A stretch of 64,000 bases of DNA from Ruminococcaceae bacterium FB2012. GTDB taxonomy: Bacteria > Bacillota > Clostridia > Oscillospirales > Ruminococcaceae. The stretch spans positions 1-64,000 of the forward strand of contig FMXS01000004.1 of NCBI GenBank assembly GCA_900104495.1, read 5' to 3'. The translations under genes were made by a program, and so were the position numbers. Of the stretch, positions 7,236 through 16,530 are shown in pieces. Position 1 is the first letter of the stretch, and each line of letters starts with the position of its first letter. A model generated the notes under the pieces. The model was not told the DNA's origin and ran no database searches. It saw only the letters and a program-made list of their open reading frames with translations.

Positions 7236-8577
7236 CGTAACCGGTTTTACTCTATTAGTTTGTGTTGTAAAGATTGTGTACGCCGAGATCACCTCCGTGT
7301 AATCATAATGGTTGTTGTTACGGCTGCTGCATTTGTAATCGCTGTTGGCGGGACAGATTATTCTGCGAGCATCAGTATTGGTTTATGATGAATGTGTTTC
7401 CGTAAGCGCTGAAGCCTCCCTCCATAAGTACCGACAGTTGAGAACGAAAATATAAGCGGTTTCAAGATAGCTGTAATAATTATCTCCGTATTCAACAAAT
7501 CAGGCCTACAAAAAATGTATGGTTTGCATATCGAGTATATGGTTACTGCCTTCCATAAGCAAAAGGAAAAAAGCGGGCAGAGAACCGAGGTGAGGACACT
7601 GCCCTCCATAAGTTGGATTGCATGACAGGAAGGGTAGTATGATTTTTGGTGGGGGGCTGAGAAAGCTCAACGCAAAACTCCCTCCAATAGTTAGCACATT
7701 TTCAGCCGTTTCAACTGACCGATTTCCAGCATTTTATAAAAAGTTTGGGAGTTATGACATCGGAGGGCTGTAAGGAATAGGTCTTTTCGTTGATGTGCAT
7801 AATAGCCGACACCGTAACAATCACCTGCAAAGCTGAAAATATTTTTTTACTATGACAGCCTCTATAACACCTCACACTTAGAGCCCATAAAGTTAACCTC
7901 GGTACTATACTTTTTCAAAGATTTGTGAGTTTTGACATTTGAGGGTCAATCAGAACAGCTTTATCCTGTCTGATTGCATGCCGAATAAACTTCCTTTCAT
8001 AAGACGCTACAAAAATCGGTAGATTTTTAAGTGAAAACGGCTCTCCCGAAAACTAATTCTCTGAGTTGAATAAAAAGGTGTACGGGGGATAGTCAATTGT
8101 TCGTGCTGTTGCATAACGAGAGAACGCTTGGGGGCGGATTATTGTTTTCATCTCCTGATCACAACAGCCCTCATATATACCTAGGATTTCGGCTGAAAAG
8201 TTAAGGCAAATCCGACCTCGTTCACAGAATATTTAGATTTGACGGCGTGATTTCTTTGACAAAAATGTTAAAGGGCTGCTCCTGCTATCGGTTGCTGAAA
8301 AACGTCACTGATGCAGGGGGCCTTCATAAGCACCTACAAAATCCGGTGACTTTTTAAGGCTGAACCGAAAATTTCCTAAACGATTCTCCATAATAGACAA
8401 GAGGGTATGGCGTTATCAGCAAAGGAACAAGCATATTCACAAGGGAGAGGTTTAAGGAAGCAATTAGTCCCAAAGCGCATAGAAAGCAGATGAGATGGTT
8501 TTTATAATCATTACAGCAGTTAGATCCATGCTGGATTTACGATACAAAAATAAAATATTACTTTTGTCCCTTCACTA
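7236..8577. other. 1.3-kb gene-free stretch between mob and hsd genes
   Basis: No frame with a plausible start, ribosome site and coding bias was found on either strand. The stretch is AT-rich and contains a family of degenerate repeats described separately. Whether it is a decayed segment, a long non-coding RNA or a maintenance region cannot be told from one sequence. Confidence 0.6.
7415..8396. repeat. degenerate interspersed repeats around CCATAAG
   Basis: Variants of CCTCCATAAG occur at about 7,418, 7,549, 7,602, 7,680 (CCAATAG), 7,993 (TTTCATAAG), 8,321 (CTTCATAAG) and 8,384 (CTCCATAATAG). The units at 7,997 and 8,324 align over about 45 bp: CATAAG, CTACAAAA, a CGGT core, TTTTTAAG, then a GAA/CGAA segment. 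A second pair aligns at about 7,745 and 7,922 (TTTGGGAGTTATGACATCGG against TTTGTGAGTTTTGACATTTG). Spacing is irregular, so this is not a CRISPR array. Confidence 0.5.
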
Positions 8578-8606
8578 TTGAAAACTAATTCATAATGTGA
8601 TATAGA
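8578..8606 (+). promoter_or_regulatory. candidate promoter of the hsd operon
   Basis: TTGAAA (8,578-8,583), 17-bp spacer, TATAGA (8,601-8,606), 56 bp before the hsdR start. A second TATAAT at 8,607 is too far from the -35. Confidence 0.5.
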
Positions 8607-8661
8607 TATAATTATAAATAGCAACCTATAATTCTTACTTATCGGAAGCGGAGGTGCGATC

Positions 8662-11001
8662 ATGACTATACTTACTAAAAAGGAAATGTCCGAAGAAGAC
8701 ATAAAGCTGCAATATATCACTCCTGCTATTCTTGCCAAGTGGGATAAAAGCAAGATCACTATGGAGACTAAGATCACCGACGGAAAGATCTGTCTTAACG
8801 GCAACTTTGTCCATAGAGATAAAAAGAGTGCGAAGTTTGCCGACTATGTTCTGTACTGGAACAGCAGCTTCCCGATTGCTATCGTTGAGGCTAAGGATAA
8901 CAATCATAGTGTTTCTTTTGGATTACAGCAGGCTATCACCTATGCCCAGATGATGGATGTGCCTTTTGTTTTCAGCTCTAACGGTGATGCTTTTTATGAA
9001 CACGATATGCTCACGGGTACGGAACAAGAGATCGCACTTGAAGATTTCCCTGCGCCAGATGAGTTGATAGAGCGTTATAAAATGTATGCAAATGATGGCA
9101 AGGGACTGACGGATAATGAGCTTGCGGTCATCAATCAAGCCTACTATTCAAGTCAGAACACCTATGAGCCAAGATATTATCAACGTGTTGCGGTCAACCG
9201 TACCGTTGATGCTATTGCTCGCGGGGAGAACCGCCTGCTCCTTGTTATGGCTACGGGAACCGGAAAAACATATACCGCTTTTCAGATCGTTTACCGTTTG
9301 TTAAAAAGCGGGATCAAGAGAAAGATACTTTATCTTGCCGATAGAAACATACTTGTTGACCAATCTATCCAGCAGGATTTTGCTCCTCTTGAAAAGGTTA
9401 TTCATAAGATCAACGTTGCTAAGGATAACAAGACAACTATAACCTCACACCAGGTATATTTCTCGCTGTATCAGCAGCTTGTCGGTGATGACGATCAGGA
9501 ACACTATTCCGAATTGTTTGATAAAGATTTCTTTGATTTGATAATCGTTGATGAGTGTCATCGCGGAAGTGCTAAAGAGGATAGCAGATGGCGCAGGATA
9601 CTTGAATACTTTTCTTCGGCTTCACAGATCGGCATGACTGCAACGCCGAAAGAAACGACCTATGTTTCTAATATTGATTATTTCGGAAAGCCTCTCTATA
9701 CTTATTCGCTTAAAAATGGAATCGAGGACGGTTTTCTTGCTCCGTTCAAAGTGATCAGCATTACAACAGATATCAGCGACGGCTGGAGACCGCTTAAAGG
9801 TCAGCGCGACTATTACGGCAACGAGATCGAGGATAGGATATACAACAACACCGATTATGATTACAACATCATTATTCAAGATCGTATAAATCAAGTGGCG
9901 CTTGAAATAACGAATTATCTTATCAGCACGGACCGTATGCAGAAAACAATAGTATTCTGTGCAACGGAAGATGCTGCCGAGCGCATGAGAGTCGCCCTCA
10001 CTAATTTCAATGCGGATATGTGTGCGTTGAATCCCGACTATGTGGTGCGTATCACAGGCTCGGATGATTATGGCAAGAAAAAGCTCGATTACTTTATCTC
10101 GGTTGCATCGCCCTATCCTGTTATTGCAACAACTTCAAAGCTCCTGTCAACGGGAGCTGACTGCAAAATGACAAAGCTGATAGTGCTTGATGAGAATATC
10201 GGCTCAATGACTGAGTTCAAGCAGATCATCGGGCGCGGAACAAGACTCCGTGAAAAAGAGGGCAAGACGCACTTTGTTGTTATGGATTTCAGAGGCGTTA
10301 CCAGATTGTTCTTTGATCCGGATTGGGACGGTCCGGTAGAAATTGATCCTAACTATAAGCCTCCAACAAATAAAGGCGGAGATATTGTTATCGTGCCTCC
10401 CCCTGATTCTCCAATTGAACAGCCTCCGAAACCTTATGTTGATGTTAACGGCTGTACGGTGCGTATCATTAATAAGGTAGTATCTGTTTACGATGCTGAC
10501 GGCAAGCTCCTGCGGCATGAAAACATAATAGATTATACTAAATCGAACATTCTCGGAGAATACGCCGATCTTGAACACTTTATCAGGAGCTGGCACAGCG
10601 AAGAAAGAAAAAAGACCATATCCGAGCTTTTCAAGGAGCATGGAATTGACATACAGGCTTTGAAAGAATCTCAGGGTATGGGCGATATCGACGATTTCGA
10701 TTTTATAATCCACATCGCGTTCGACAAGAAACCGCTTACACGCAAGGAACGTGCCAATGATGTGAAGAAGCGCGATTTTATAAGCAAATACAACGGACTC
10801 GCAAGAGAAGTGCTTGAGGCTCTGCTTGAAATGTACTGTAATGAAGGTATATATCAGATAGAAGACACTCAGGTATTGAAGCTCGATCCGTTCATCAGAA
10901 TGGGCAAACCTGCGGCTATCGTAAAGCTGTTCGGAGGCAAGGACGGATATTTGCAGGCGGTTCGAGAGCTTGAAGAAGAAATATATAAGGAGATATCCTA
11001 A
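8662..11001 (+). CDS. hsdR: type I restriction enzyme subunit R
   Basis: 779 residues, the motor and nuclease subunit of a type I restriction-modification complex; it translocates and cuts DNA lacking the host methylation pattern. The N-terminal nuclease domain has D61 and E76-A-K78 (IAIVEAKDN). The helicase core has Walker A MATGTGKT (196-203), DECH box (297-300), TATPKE and a C-terminal helicase segment (QIIGRGTRLR). GGAGGTG lies 8 bases before the ATG. It overlaps hsdM (TAATG), so translation is coupled. It appears intact. Confidence 0.95.
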   Translation: MTILTKKEMSEEDIKLQYITPAILAKWDKSKITMETKITDGKICLNGNFVHRDKKSAKFADYVLYWNSSFPIAIVEAKDNNHSVSFGLQQAITYAQMMDVPFVFSSNGDAFYEHDMLTGTEQEIALEDFPAPDELIERYKMYANDGKGLTDNELAVINQAYYSSQNTYEPRYYQRVAVNRTVDAIARGENRLLLVMATGTGKTYTAFQIVYRLLKSGIKRKILYLADRNILVDQSIQQDFAPLEKVIHKINVAKDNKTTITSHQVYFSLYQQLVGDDDQEHYSELFDKDFFDLIIVDECHRGSAKEDSRWRRILEYFSSASQIGMTATPKETTYVSNIDYFGKPLYTYSLKNGIEDGFLAPFKVISITTDISDGWRPLKGQRDYYGNEIEDRIYNNTDYDYNIIIQDRINQVALEITNYLISTDRMQKTIVFCATEDAAERMRVALTNFNADMCALNPDYVVRITGSDDYGKKKLDYFISVASPYPVIATTSKLLSTGADCKMTKLIVLDENIGSMTEFKQIIGRGTRLREKEGKTHFVVMDFRGVTRLFFDPDWDGPVEIDPNYKPPTNKGGDIVIVPPPDSPIEQPPKPYVDVNGCTVRIINKVVSVYDADGKLLRHENIIDYTKSNILGEYADLEHFIRSWHSEERKKTISELFKEHGIDIQALKESQGMGDIDDFDFIIHIAFDKKPLTRKERANDVKKRDFISKYNGLAREVLEALLEMYCNEGIYQIEDTQVLKLDPFIRMGKPAAIVKLFGGKDGYLQAVRELEEEIYKEIS

Positions 11002-12488
11002 TGAGCAGCTTAGGCAATTTTGTAAAAAGACTTCGTGACATAATGAGAAACGATGCCGGTATCAACGGCGATGCACAGCGTATCGAGCAGATCGCATGGC
11101 TGCTGTTTCTCAAGGTATATGACACCAAGGAAGAAGACTGGGAGTTTGACGATGATGATTATGAGTCAATAATCCCGGAAGAATGCCGCTGGCGCAATTG
11201 GGCGGTCGATAACGGTAAGGGCACAGCTATGACAGGTGACGATCTTCTTAACTTCGTCAACAACAAGCTTTTCCCTACACTCAAAGGTATTGAGGTATCA
11301 AAAACAACTCCTATCAACAAGGCTATCGTTAAGACCACCTTTGAGGATACCAATAACTATATGAAGGACGGCGTCCTGCTCCGTCAGGTAGTAAATGTCA
11401 TTGATGAGCTTAAACTTGATGATTACGAGGAAAGCCATGCGTTCGGAGATATCTATGAGTCAATACTCAAGGAATTGCAGAGTGCAGGCTCGGCAGGTGA
11501 GTTCTATACTCCCCGTGCCGTTACCGATTTTATGGCACAGATGATCCAGCCGAAGATCGGCGAGAGAATGGCGGACTTTGCCTGCGGTACGGGCGGTTTC
11601 ATCATAAGCTGGCTCAAAGCACTTGAATCACAGAAAAAGACCGTTGAGGACAGAGAAGCCTTTGATACCTCGGTTTACGGTATCGAAAAGAAGCAGTTTC
11701 CGTATATGCTTTGTGTGACCAATCTGTTGCTGCACAACATTGACACACCCCGCGTTTATCATGATAACTCTCTGCTGAAAGACGTTCTTGACTATACCGA
11801 GGACGATCAGTTCGACGTTGTCCTGATGAATCCCCCATACGGCGGAAGCGAAAAGAACGAGGTCAAGAACCATTTCCCCTCCGACCTTGCAAGCAGCGAA
11901 ACGGCTGACCTGTTTATGTCGGTCATCATGTACCGCCTGAAGCAAAACGGCAGAGCTGCTGTTATTCTTCCCGACGGTTTCCTGTTCGGCACAGATAATG
12001 CTAAGGTCGCTATCAAAAAGAAGCTCCTGAGCGAGTTTGATCTGCATACGGTCATTCGTATGCCGCACAGCGTTTTTGCTCCTTACACCTCGATCACTAC
12101 CAATATCCTGTTCTTTGACAGGACTGGCTCAACCAAAGAGACCTGGTTCTATCGTCTTGATATGCCAGAGGGTTACAAGAATTTCTCCAAGACCAAGCCG
12201 ATGAAGCTCGAACACTTTGCTCCCGCTATTGAATGGTGGAATGACCGCAAGGAGATCACCGTTGACGGCTTTGACAAGGCGAAGAAGTACACGGCTGAGC
12301 AGCTTGCTGAGAGAAATTATAATATTGACCTCTGCGGTTTCCCGCATGAGGAAGAAGAAATACTCCCTCCGAAAGAGCTGATACAACAGTATCAGGAGAA
12401 ACGTGCAAGCCTCAACGCCGATATTGACCGTATTTTGGAACAGATCACAGACATACTCGGTATCAGCGACGTGGAGGATTTGAAATGA
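11001..12488 (+). CDS. hsdM: type I DNA methyltransferase subunit M
   Basis: 495 residues; adds N6-methyl groups to adenine in the sequence chosen by HsdS. The N-terminal helical HsdM_N region (1-150) precedes the Rossmann-fold methyltransferase domain with FYTPRAVTDFM, the SAM-binding FACGTGG (about residue 193) and the catalytic NPPY motif (about 275). It starts with ATG overlapping the hsdR stop and ends overlapping hsdS by ATGA, giving a tight hsdRMS operon. Confidence 0.95.
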   Translation: MSSLGNFVKRLRDIMRNDAGINGDAQRIEQIAWLLFLKVYDTKEEDWEFDDDDYESIIPEECRWRNWAVDNGKGTAMTGDDLLNFVNNKLFPTLKGIEVSKTTPINKAIVKTTFEDTNNYMKDGVLLRQVVNVIDELKLDDYEESHAFGDIYESILKELQSAGSAGEFYTPRAVTDFMAQMIQPKIGERMADFACGTGGFIISWLKALESQKKTVEDREAFDTSVYGIEKKQFPYMLCVTNLLLHNIDTPRVYHDNSLLKDVLDYTEDDQFDVVLMNPPYGGSEKNEVKNHFPSDLASSETADLFMSVIMYRLKQNGRAAVILPDGFLFGTDNAKVAIKKKLLSEFDLHTVIRMPHSVFAPYTSITTNILFFDRTGSTKETWFYRLDMPEGYKNFSKTKPMKLEHFAPAIEWWNDRKEITVDGFDKAKKYTAEQLAERNYNIDLCGFPHEEEEILPPKELIQQYQEKRASLNADIDRILEQITDILGISDVEDLK

Positions 12489-14086
12489 CCGCACAACAGC
12501 TTAAAAATTCCATACTTCAAATGGCGGTGCAGGGAAAGCTCGTTCCGCAGGATCCGAACGATGAGCCCGCAAGCGTACTGCTCCAGCGTATCATAGCCGA
12601 AAAGCAGGAGCTTATCAAGGCCGGCAAGATCCAAAAAGACAAGAACGCCTCCGAGATCTTTCGCGGGGCTTCCCGTAATTTGCCTTATGCCTACTACGAG
12701 CAGATCGGCAAGGAAATTCGTGATATTTCGGACGAGATACCGTTTGATATTCCTGATTCATGGGAGTGGTGCAGACTTAAAAATATTGTAAATGCTGTAT
12801 CAGCTCGTCGAGTACATCAATCTGATTGGAAGACTAGTGGAATCCCGTTTTATAGAGCAAGAGAAATAGCTAAACTTGCAGAAGATGGAATAGTAGAAAA
12901 TGAGCTATTTATTTCAAGAGAGTTATTTGATGATTACTCAAAAAGCGGTGTTCCTACTAGTGGTGATTTGATGGTAACTGCTGTTGGTACGTTGGGTAAG
13001 ACCTATATAGTAAAAGATACAGATGAGTTTTATTATAAAGACGCAAGCGTTATTTGCCTCGAAAACTATGGAAAAATAAGTCCTGAGTATCTTAAGTATC
13101 TTATAATGTCTCCTTACATGGAAACTACTATTAAAGATAATTCATCAGGAACAACTGTAGGAACTATAACACTTGTAAGAGCAAATGAGTATCTTTTTCC
13201 TATTCCTCCACTCCCAGAACAGTATCGTATAGTTGCAAAAATTGAAGAACTCCTACCATACATTGAAAAGTACGATACAGCCGAAACAAAGTTATCAGCC
13301 CTCAACACCACATTCCCCGAAACCCTGAAAAAGTCTATCCTACAAGAAGCTGTACAAGGCAAGCTCGTCCCGCAGGACCCTGATGATGAGCCTGCAAGCG
13401 TGCTGTTAGAGCGTATCAGAGCCGAAAAGCAGGCACTTATCAAGGCGGGCAAGATCAAAAAGGACAAGCACGAATCGGTCATCGTTACAAGGGATAAAAT
13501 TCCTTATGAGATCATAGACGGGAAAGAACGGTATATAGCCGATGAAGTGCCGTTTGAATTGCCGGAGAGTTGGTGTTGGTGTAGGCTTGGAGATATATTG
13601 CTGAAACTAACTGACGGTACGCATTCTACTCCTAAATATACTGAAAAAGGAGTGCCTTTTATATCTGTTAAAGACGTAAGTGCAGGGAAATTGGACTTTT
13701 CTAACTGCAAGCATATATCAGAAAAAGAGCATACTGAACTATATGAGCGATGCAATCCTGAATTTGGAGATATACTACTAACAAAAGTTGGCACAACAGG
13801 AATCCCCGTTATTGTTGACACGGATAAACAGTTTAGTCTTTTTGTAAGTGTTGCTTTGTTAAAATTCAATCAAGAATTGCTATATAACAAATACTTGTTA
13901 TATATGATAAATTCTCCATTAGTACAGAAACAAGCAACAGAAAATACTAAGGGTGTAGGTAACAAGAATTGGGTTATGCGAGATATAGCTAATACGTTGA
14001 TAGCAATTCCACCACTTGCAGAACAGCACCGCATAGTTGCGAAAATCGAAGAATTATTGCCCGTCATCAGCACAATCTCAAAGTAA
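12485..14086 (+). CDS. hsdS: type I specificity subunit S (expressed copy)
   Basis: 533 residues; sets the DNA target of the complex. It has a conserved N-terminal region (1-95), target recognition domain 1 (about 96-270), a central conserved region (KKSILQEAVQGKLVPQDPDD, about 280-365), recognition domain 2 (about 366-515), and a C-terminal PPLAEQHRIVAKIEELL segment. The start and central regions are direct relatives of each other. Both conserved parts also recur inverted in the copy at 14,967-16,352, so domains can be swapped by inversion. Recognition domains are more AT-rich than the conserved parts, as expected for exchanged cassettes. It is the only hsdS with the N-terminal start. Confidence 0.95.
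   Translation: MTAQQLKNSILQMAVQGKLVPQDPNDEPASVLLQRIIAEKQELIKAGKIQKDKNASEIFRGASRNLPYAYYEQIGKEIRDISDEIPFDIPDSWEWCRLKNIVNAVSARRVHQSDWKTSGIPFYRAREIAKLAEDGIVENELFISRELFDDYSKSGVPTSGDLMVTAVGTLGKTYIVKDTDEFYYKDASVICLENYGKISPEYLKYLIMSPYMETTIKDNSSGTTVGTITLVRANEYLFPIPPLPEQYRIVAKIEELLPYIEKYDTAETKLSALNTTFPETLKKSILQEAVQGKLVPQDPDDEPASVLLERIRAEKQALIKAGKIKKDKHESVIVTRDKIPYEIIDGKERYIADEVPFELPESWCWCRLGDILLKLTDGTHSTPKYTEKGVPFISVKDVSAGKLDFSNCKHISEKEHTELYERCNPEFGDILLTKVGTTGIPVIVDTDKQFSLFVSVALLKFNQELLYNKYLLYMINSPLVQKQATENTKGVGNKNWVMRDIANTLIAIPPLAEQHRIVAKIEELLPVISTISK
12677..12778 (+). repeat. outer inverted repeat IR1, left arm
   Basis: 102 bp that match the reverse complement of 16,251-16,352 without gaps; the longest perfect block is 38 bp (12,722-12,759). 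It codes for the segment just before recognition domain 1. Recombination between the arms would invert about 3.7 kb and put the whole silent domain pair behind the hsdS start. Confidence 0.92.
13298..13581 (+). repeat. inner inverted repeat IR2, left arm
   Basis: 284 bp matching the reverse complement of 15,469-15,752 without gaps at high identity; 13,488-13,581 (94 bp) is perfect. It codes for the central conserved region before recognition domain 2. Inversion here would exchange domain 2 only. Confidence 0.93.
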
Positions 14087-14121
14087 AATGCTACAATTAT
14101 ATCGGAAGGAGGTCTTTCGAT

Positions 14122-14925
14122 ATGATTGACACATTTAAAGCGTATCTGGACAAAACAAACCTGTCCGAAAACTCAAAGTCTGCCTATCTGTTCGCATTCA
14201 AACAATTTAATGAGCAGTACAGCAGCGTGACAAAAAAGAACCTCACGGCGTACAAGGTATGGCTGGTGGACAATTTCAAACCGCAGACGGTGAATCTCCG
14301 CCTGCGTGGAATGAACAGCTACCTTGAAAGCGTGGGCAAGGAGAAGTGGAAGCTGTCCTTTGTCAAGGTTCAGCAGAAGCCGTTCCTCGAAAATGTTATC
14401 AGTGAAGCGGATTACTTGTACTTCAAGAAGCGTCTGAAAGAGGACGGCGAATTGTTCTGGTACTTTGTGATCCGCTTTCTTGCTGCCACGGGAGCGAGAG
14501 TGAGTGAGCTTATCCAGATCAAGGTTGACCACGTCAAGCTCGGCTATCTCGATTTGTACTCCAAGGGCGGTAAGCTGCGCCGTATCTACATTCCGAAGTC
14601 ATTGCAGGAAGAAGCCCTCTGCTGGCTTACCGACAAGGGACAGGACAGCGGTTTTATCTTTCTTAATCAACGTGGACAGCGTATCACCACAAGAGGCATT
14701 TCCGGCGAGCTGAAAAAGTTTGCCGTCAGGTACGGTATTGACACAAAGGTTGTATATCCGCACTCGTTTCGTCACCGCTTTGCCAAGAGCTTTCTTGCTA
14801 AATGCAATGACATTGCTTTTCTTGCCGATCTTATGGGGCATGAGAGCATTGAGACTACTCGCATCTATCTCCGCAAGACCGCCACGGAACAGCGTGAGAT
14901 CGTAGATAATATAATTGATTGGTAA
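14122..14925 (+). CDS. XerC/D-like tyrosine recombinase in the hsd locus
   Basis: 267 residues with an N-terminal SAM-like domain (1-85) and a catalytic domain: Arg in ATGARVSEL, Lys in SKGGKLRR, HSFRH (HxxR), GHES and the tyrosine in TRIYLRK. AAGGAGG precedes the ATG. It is short, like recombinases that invert DNA rather than phage integrases, and lies between the two hsdS copies inside both inverted-repeat pairs. This placement matches known phase-variable type I loci where such an enzyme shuffles hsdS domains. It is only distantly like the island integrase. Confidence 0.92.
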   Translation: MIDTFKAYLDKTNLSENSKSAYLFAFKQFNEQYSSVTKKNLTAYKVWLVDNFKPQTVNLRLRGMNSYLESVGKEKWKLSFVKVQQKPFLENVISEADYLYFKKRLKEDGELFWYFVIRFLAATGARVSELIQIKVDHVKLGYLDLYSKGGKLRRIYIPKSLQEEALCWLTDKGQDSGFIFLNQRGQRITTRGISGELKKFAVRYGIDTKVVYPHSFRHRFAKSFLAKCNDIAFLADLMGHESIETTRIYLRKTATEQREIVDNIIDW

Positions 14926-14931
14926 CACAAA

Positions 14932-14968
14932 GGGCATACCCTCGTTTTTGAGAGTATGCCCGATTTTT
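14932..14968. terminator. bidirectional terminator between recombinase and hsdS'
   Basis: GGGCATAC (14,932-14,939) pairs with GTATGCCC (14,954-14,961) with a further CTC/GAG inside; T-runs follow on both sides. It separates the convergent recombinase and silent hsdS genes. Confidence 0.8.
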
Positions 14969-15468
14969 ATAGCTTATCGCAGTATTGCATAAGTTCTTCT
15001 ATCTTTTCGACTATTCGCTTTTGCTCGGCGAGTGGCGGTAGCGGAAGAATAATATCCTTTATTTTTTGAATGTTTAGATTAGGTTGTGATGTTCCTTCGG
15101 CCTTTTTTCGCATAATTTCATAGTTGTAGACGAAGAAATAATAAACATATTCTATCATATCTTGAGAATATGTTATTGCAGTTAATGCAGCACAAGCCTG
15201 ATTTACTGTAGCTGGAATTAGTAATTCGGATACTTGCCCTCTAGTTTTGCCTTGACCATACATTGCAACGATTAGTGTATGAGGCTCATATAATACTAAC
15301 GAGTTGTTCTCCAAAGCATACTCTGTTATATGTGTATCAACATCTTTGATGTATCTCTGACTTGTTTGGGAAGAATTCACCCATGGAACCGTTGCATTTT
15401 TATAATACTTATCTTCTGATTTTAAGGGAGTCATTCCTGTCCCTACAGAAAACAGATTACTAATTCTG

Positions 15469-15752
15469 CACCAACACCAACTCTCCGGCAATTCAAACGG
15501 CACTTCATCGGCTATATACCGTTCTTTCCCGTCTATGATCTCATAAGGAATTTTATCCCTTGCTACGATGACCGATTCGTGCTTGTCTTTCTTAATCTTG
15601 CCAGCCTTGATAAGTGCCTGTTTTTCGGCTCTGATACGCTCCAGCAGTACGCTTGCAGGCTCGTCATCGGGGTTCTGCGGAACAAGCTTGCCTTGTACGG
15701 CTTCTTGCAGGATTGACTTTTTCAGGGCTTCGGAGAATGTGGTGTTGAGGGC
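15469..15752 (-). repeat. inner inverted repeat IR2, right arm
   Basis: Partner of 13,298-13,581. The 94-bp perfect part is 15,469-15,562. Confidence 0.93.
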
Positions 15753-16250
15753 GGTGAGGTGTTCTTCTGCCTTGCCGTATTTCTCGATGTATGGGAGAAG
15801 TTCGTCTATCTTAGCTACGATGCGGTGCTGTTCTTCAAGTGGAGGAACAGGCAACAGTAATTTGTCAAGAGCATTAGATGATAAGCCTTGTATTCCGATA
15901 CCTTTTCCGCCTATCAGCCCAGCACTTTTATAAAGGAAAAAGATGTAGTAAAAGTAATATACATCTACTTCCGAATATGAGCGTAACCTATGAATATGAT
16001 TTTGTATTCTCATAGGATAGTCATAGTTCCATATTGCAGCGCGTCCAATATCACCGCCCTCACATACAAGCAAATCGCCCTTTTTTACGGTGCATTTCTC
16101 GACTTCACTATCGGTAAAGGGCATTTCTTTGAGCTTATCTAACTCAAATCTGTCCCAATAAAGATTTGACGTTGTAATGTATGTCATTTTAGTTCCCTGA
16201 TGATTTGAGGAATTAAGTGCTTTACCAGTATTATGCTGAAATATTGCTCC

Positions 16251-16352
16251 AAGCCTACACCATTCCCACGAATCAGGAATATCAAACGGTATCTCGTCCG
16301 AAATATCCCGAATTTCCTTGCCGATCTGCTCGCAGTAGGCATAAGGCAAATT
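16251..16352 (-). repeat. outer inverted repeat IR1, right arm
   Basis: Partner of 12,677-12,778. Similarity to HsdS stops exactly at 16,352, where the unrelated hydrophobic frame begins, so this marks the outer edge of the invertible DNA. Confidence 0.92.
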
Positions 16353-16530
16353 ATCAGAGCTGTTGATATCTTTTGTCCCGGTTATTATGAACAGGTCGAT
16401 TGTTAAAGTTGTGAGTGATACTAATATAAACACCACCGCAATAGCGCTGAGAACAGACTTGAAAAGGAATATGATTCTGTTAACAAGCAAAATGGAGCAA
16501 CGACTTATCGAACGGATGTATAGGTATTTG

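Larger units (their letters stand above)
14967..16490 (-). pseudogene. silent inverted specificity cassette hsdS' with a foreign hydrophobic N-terminus
   Basis: From 16,352 down, the frame is a good HsdS: recognition domain 1', central conserved region, domain 2' and the final PPLAEQKRIVEKIEELMQYC segment. It lacks the first ~65 residues of true HsdS, including its start. Instead the frame runs back to a TTG at 16,490 through ~45 unrelated residues that look like a membrane segment (SVLSAIAVVFILVSLTTLTI). No good ribosome site precedes that TTG. It most likely serves as a store of domains for inversion; the hydrophobic head may be a broken gene or a chance frame. Confidence 0.85.

Noticed and set aside
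7358..7697. Short minus-strand frames (83 and 63 codons) in the gene-free stretch
   Set aside because: No ribosome sites, overlapping each other in different frames, low-complexity hydrophobic composition; not credible genes.
7415..8396. CRISPR array
   Set aside because: The CCATAAG-type repeats are short, degenerate and spaced 50-330 bp; no constant repeat/spacer rhythm and no cas genes.
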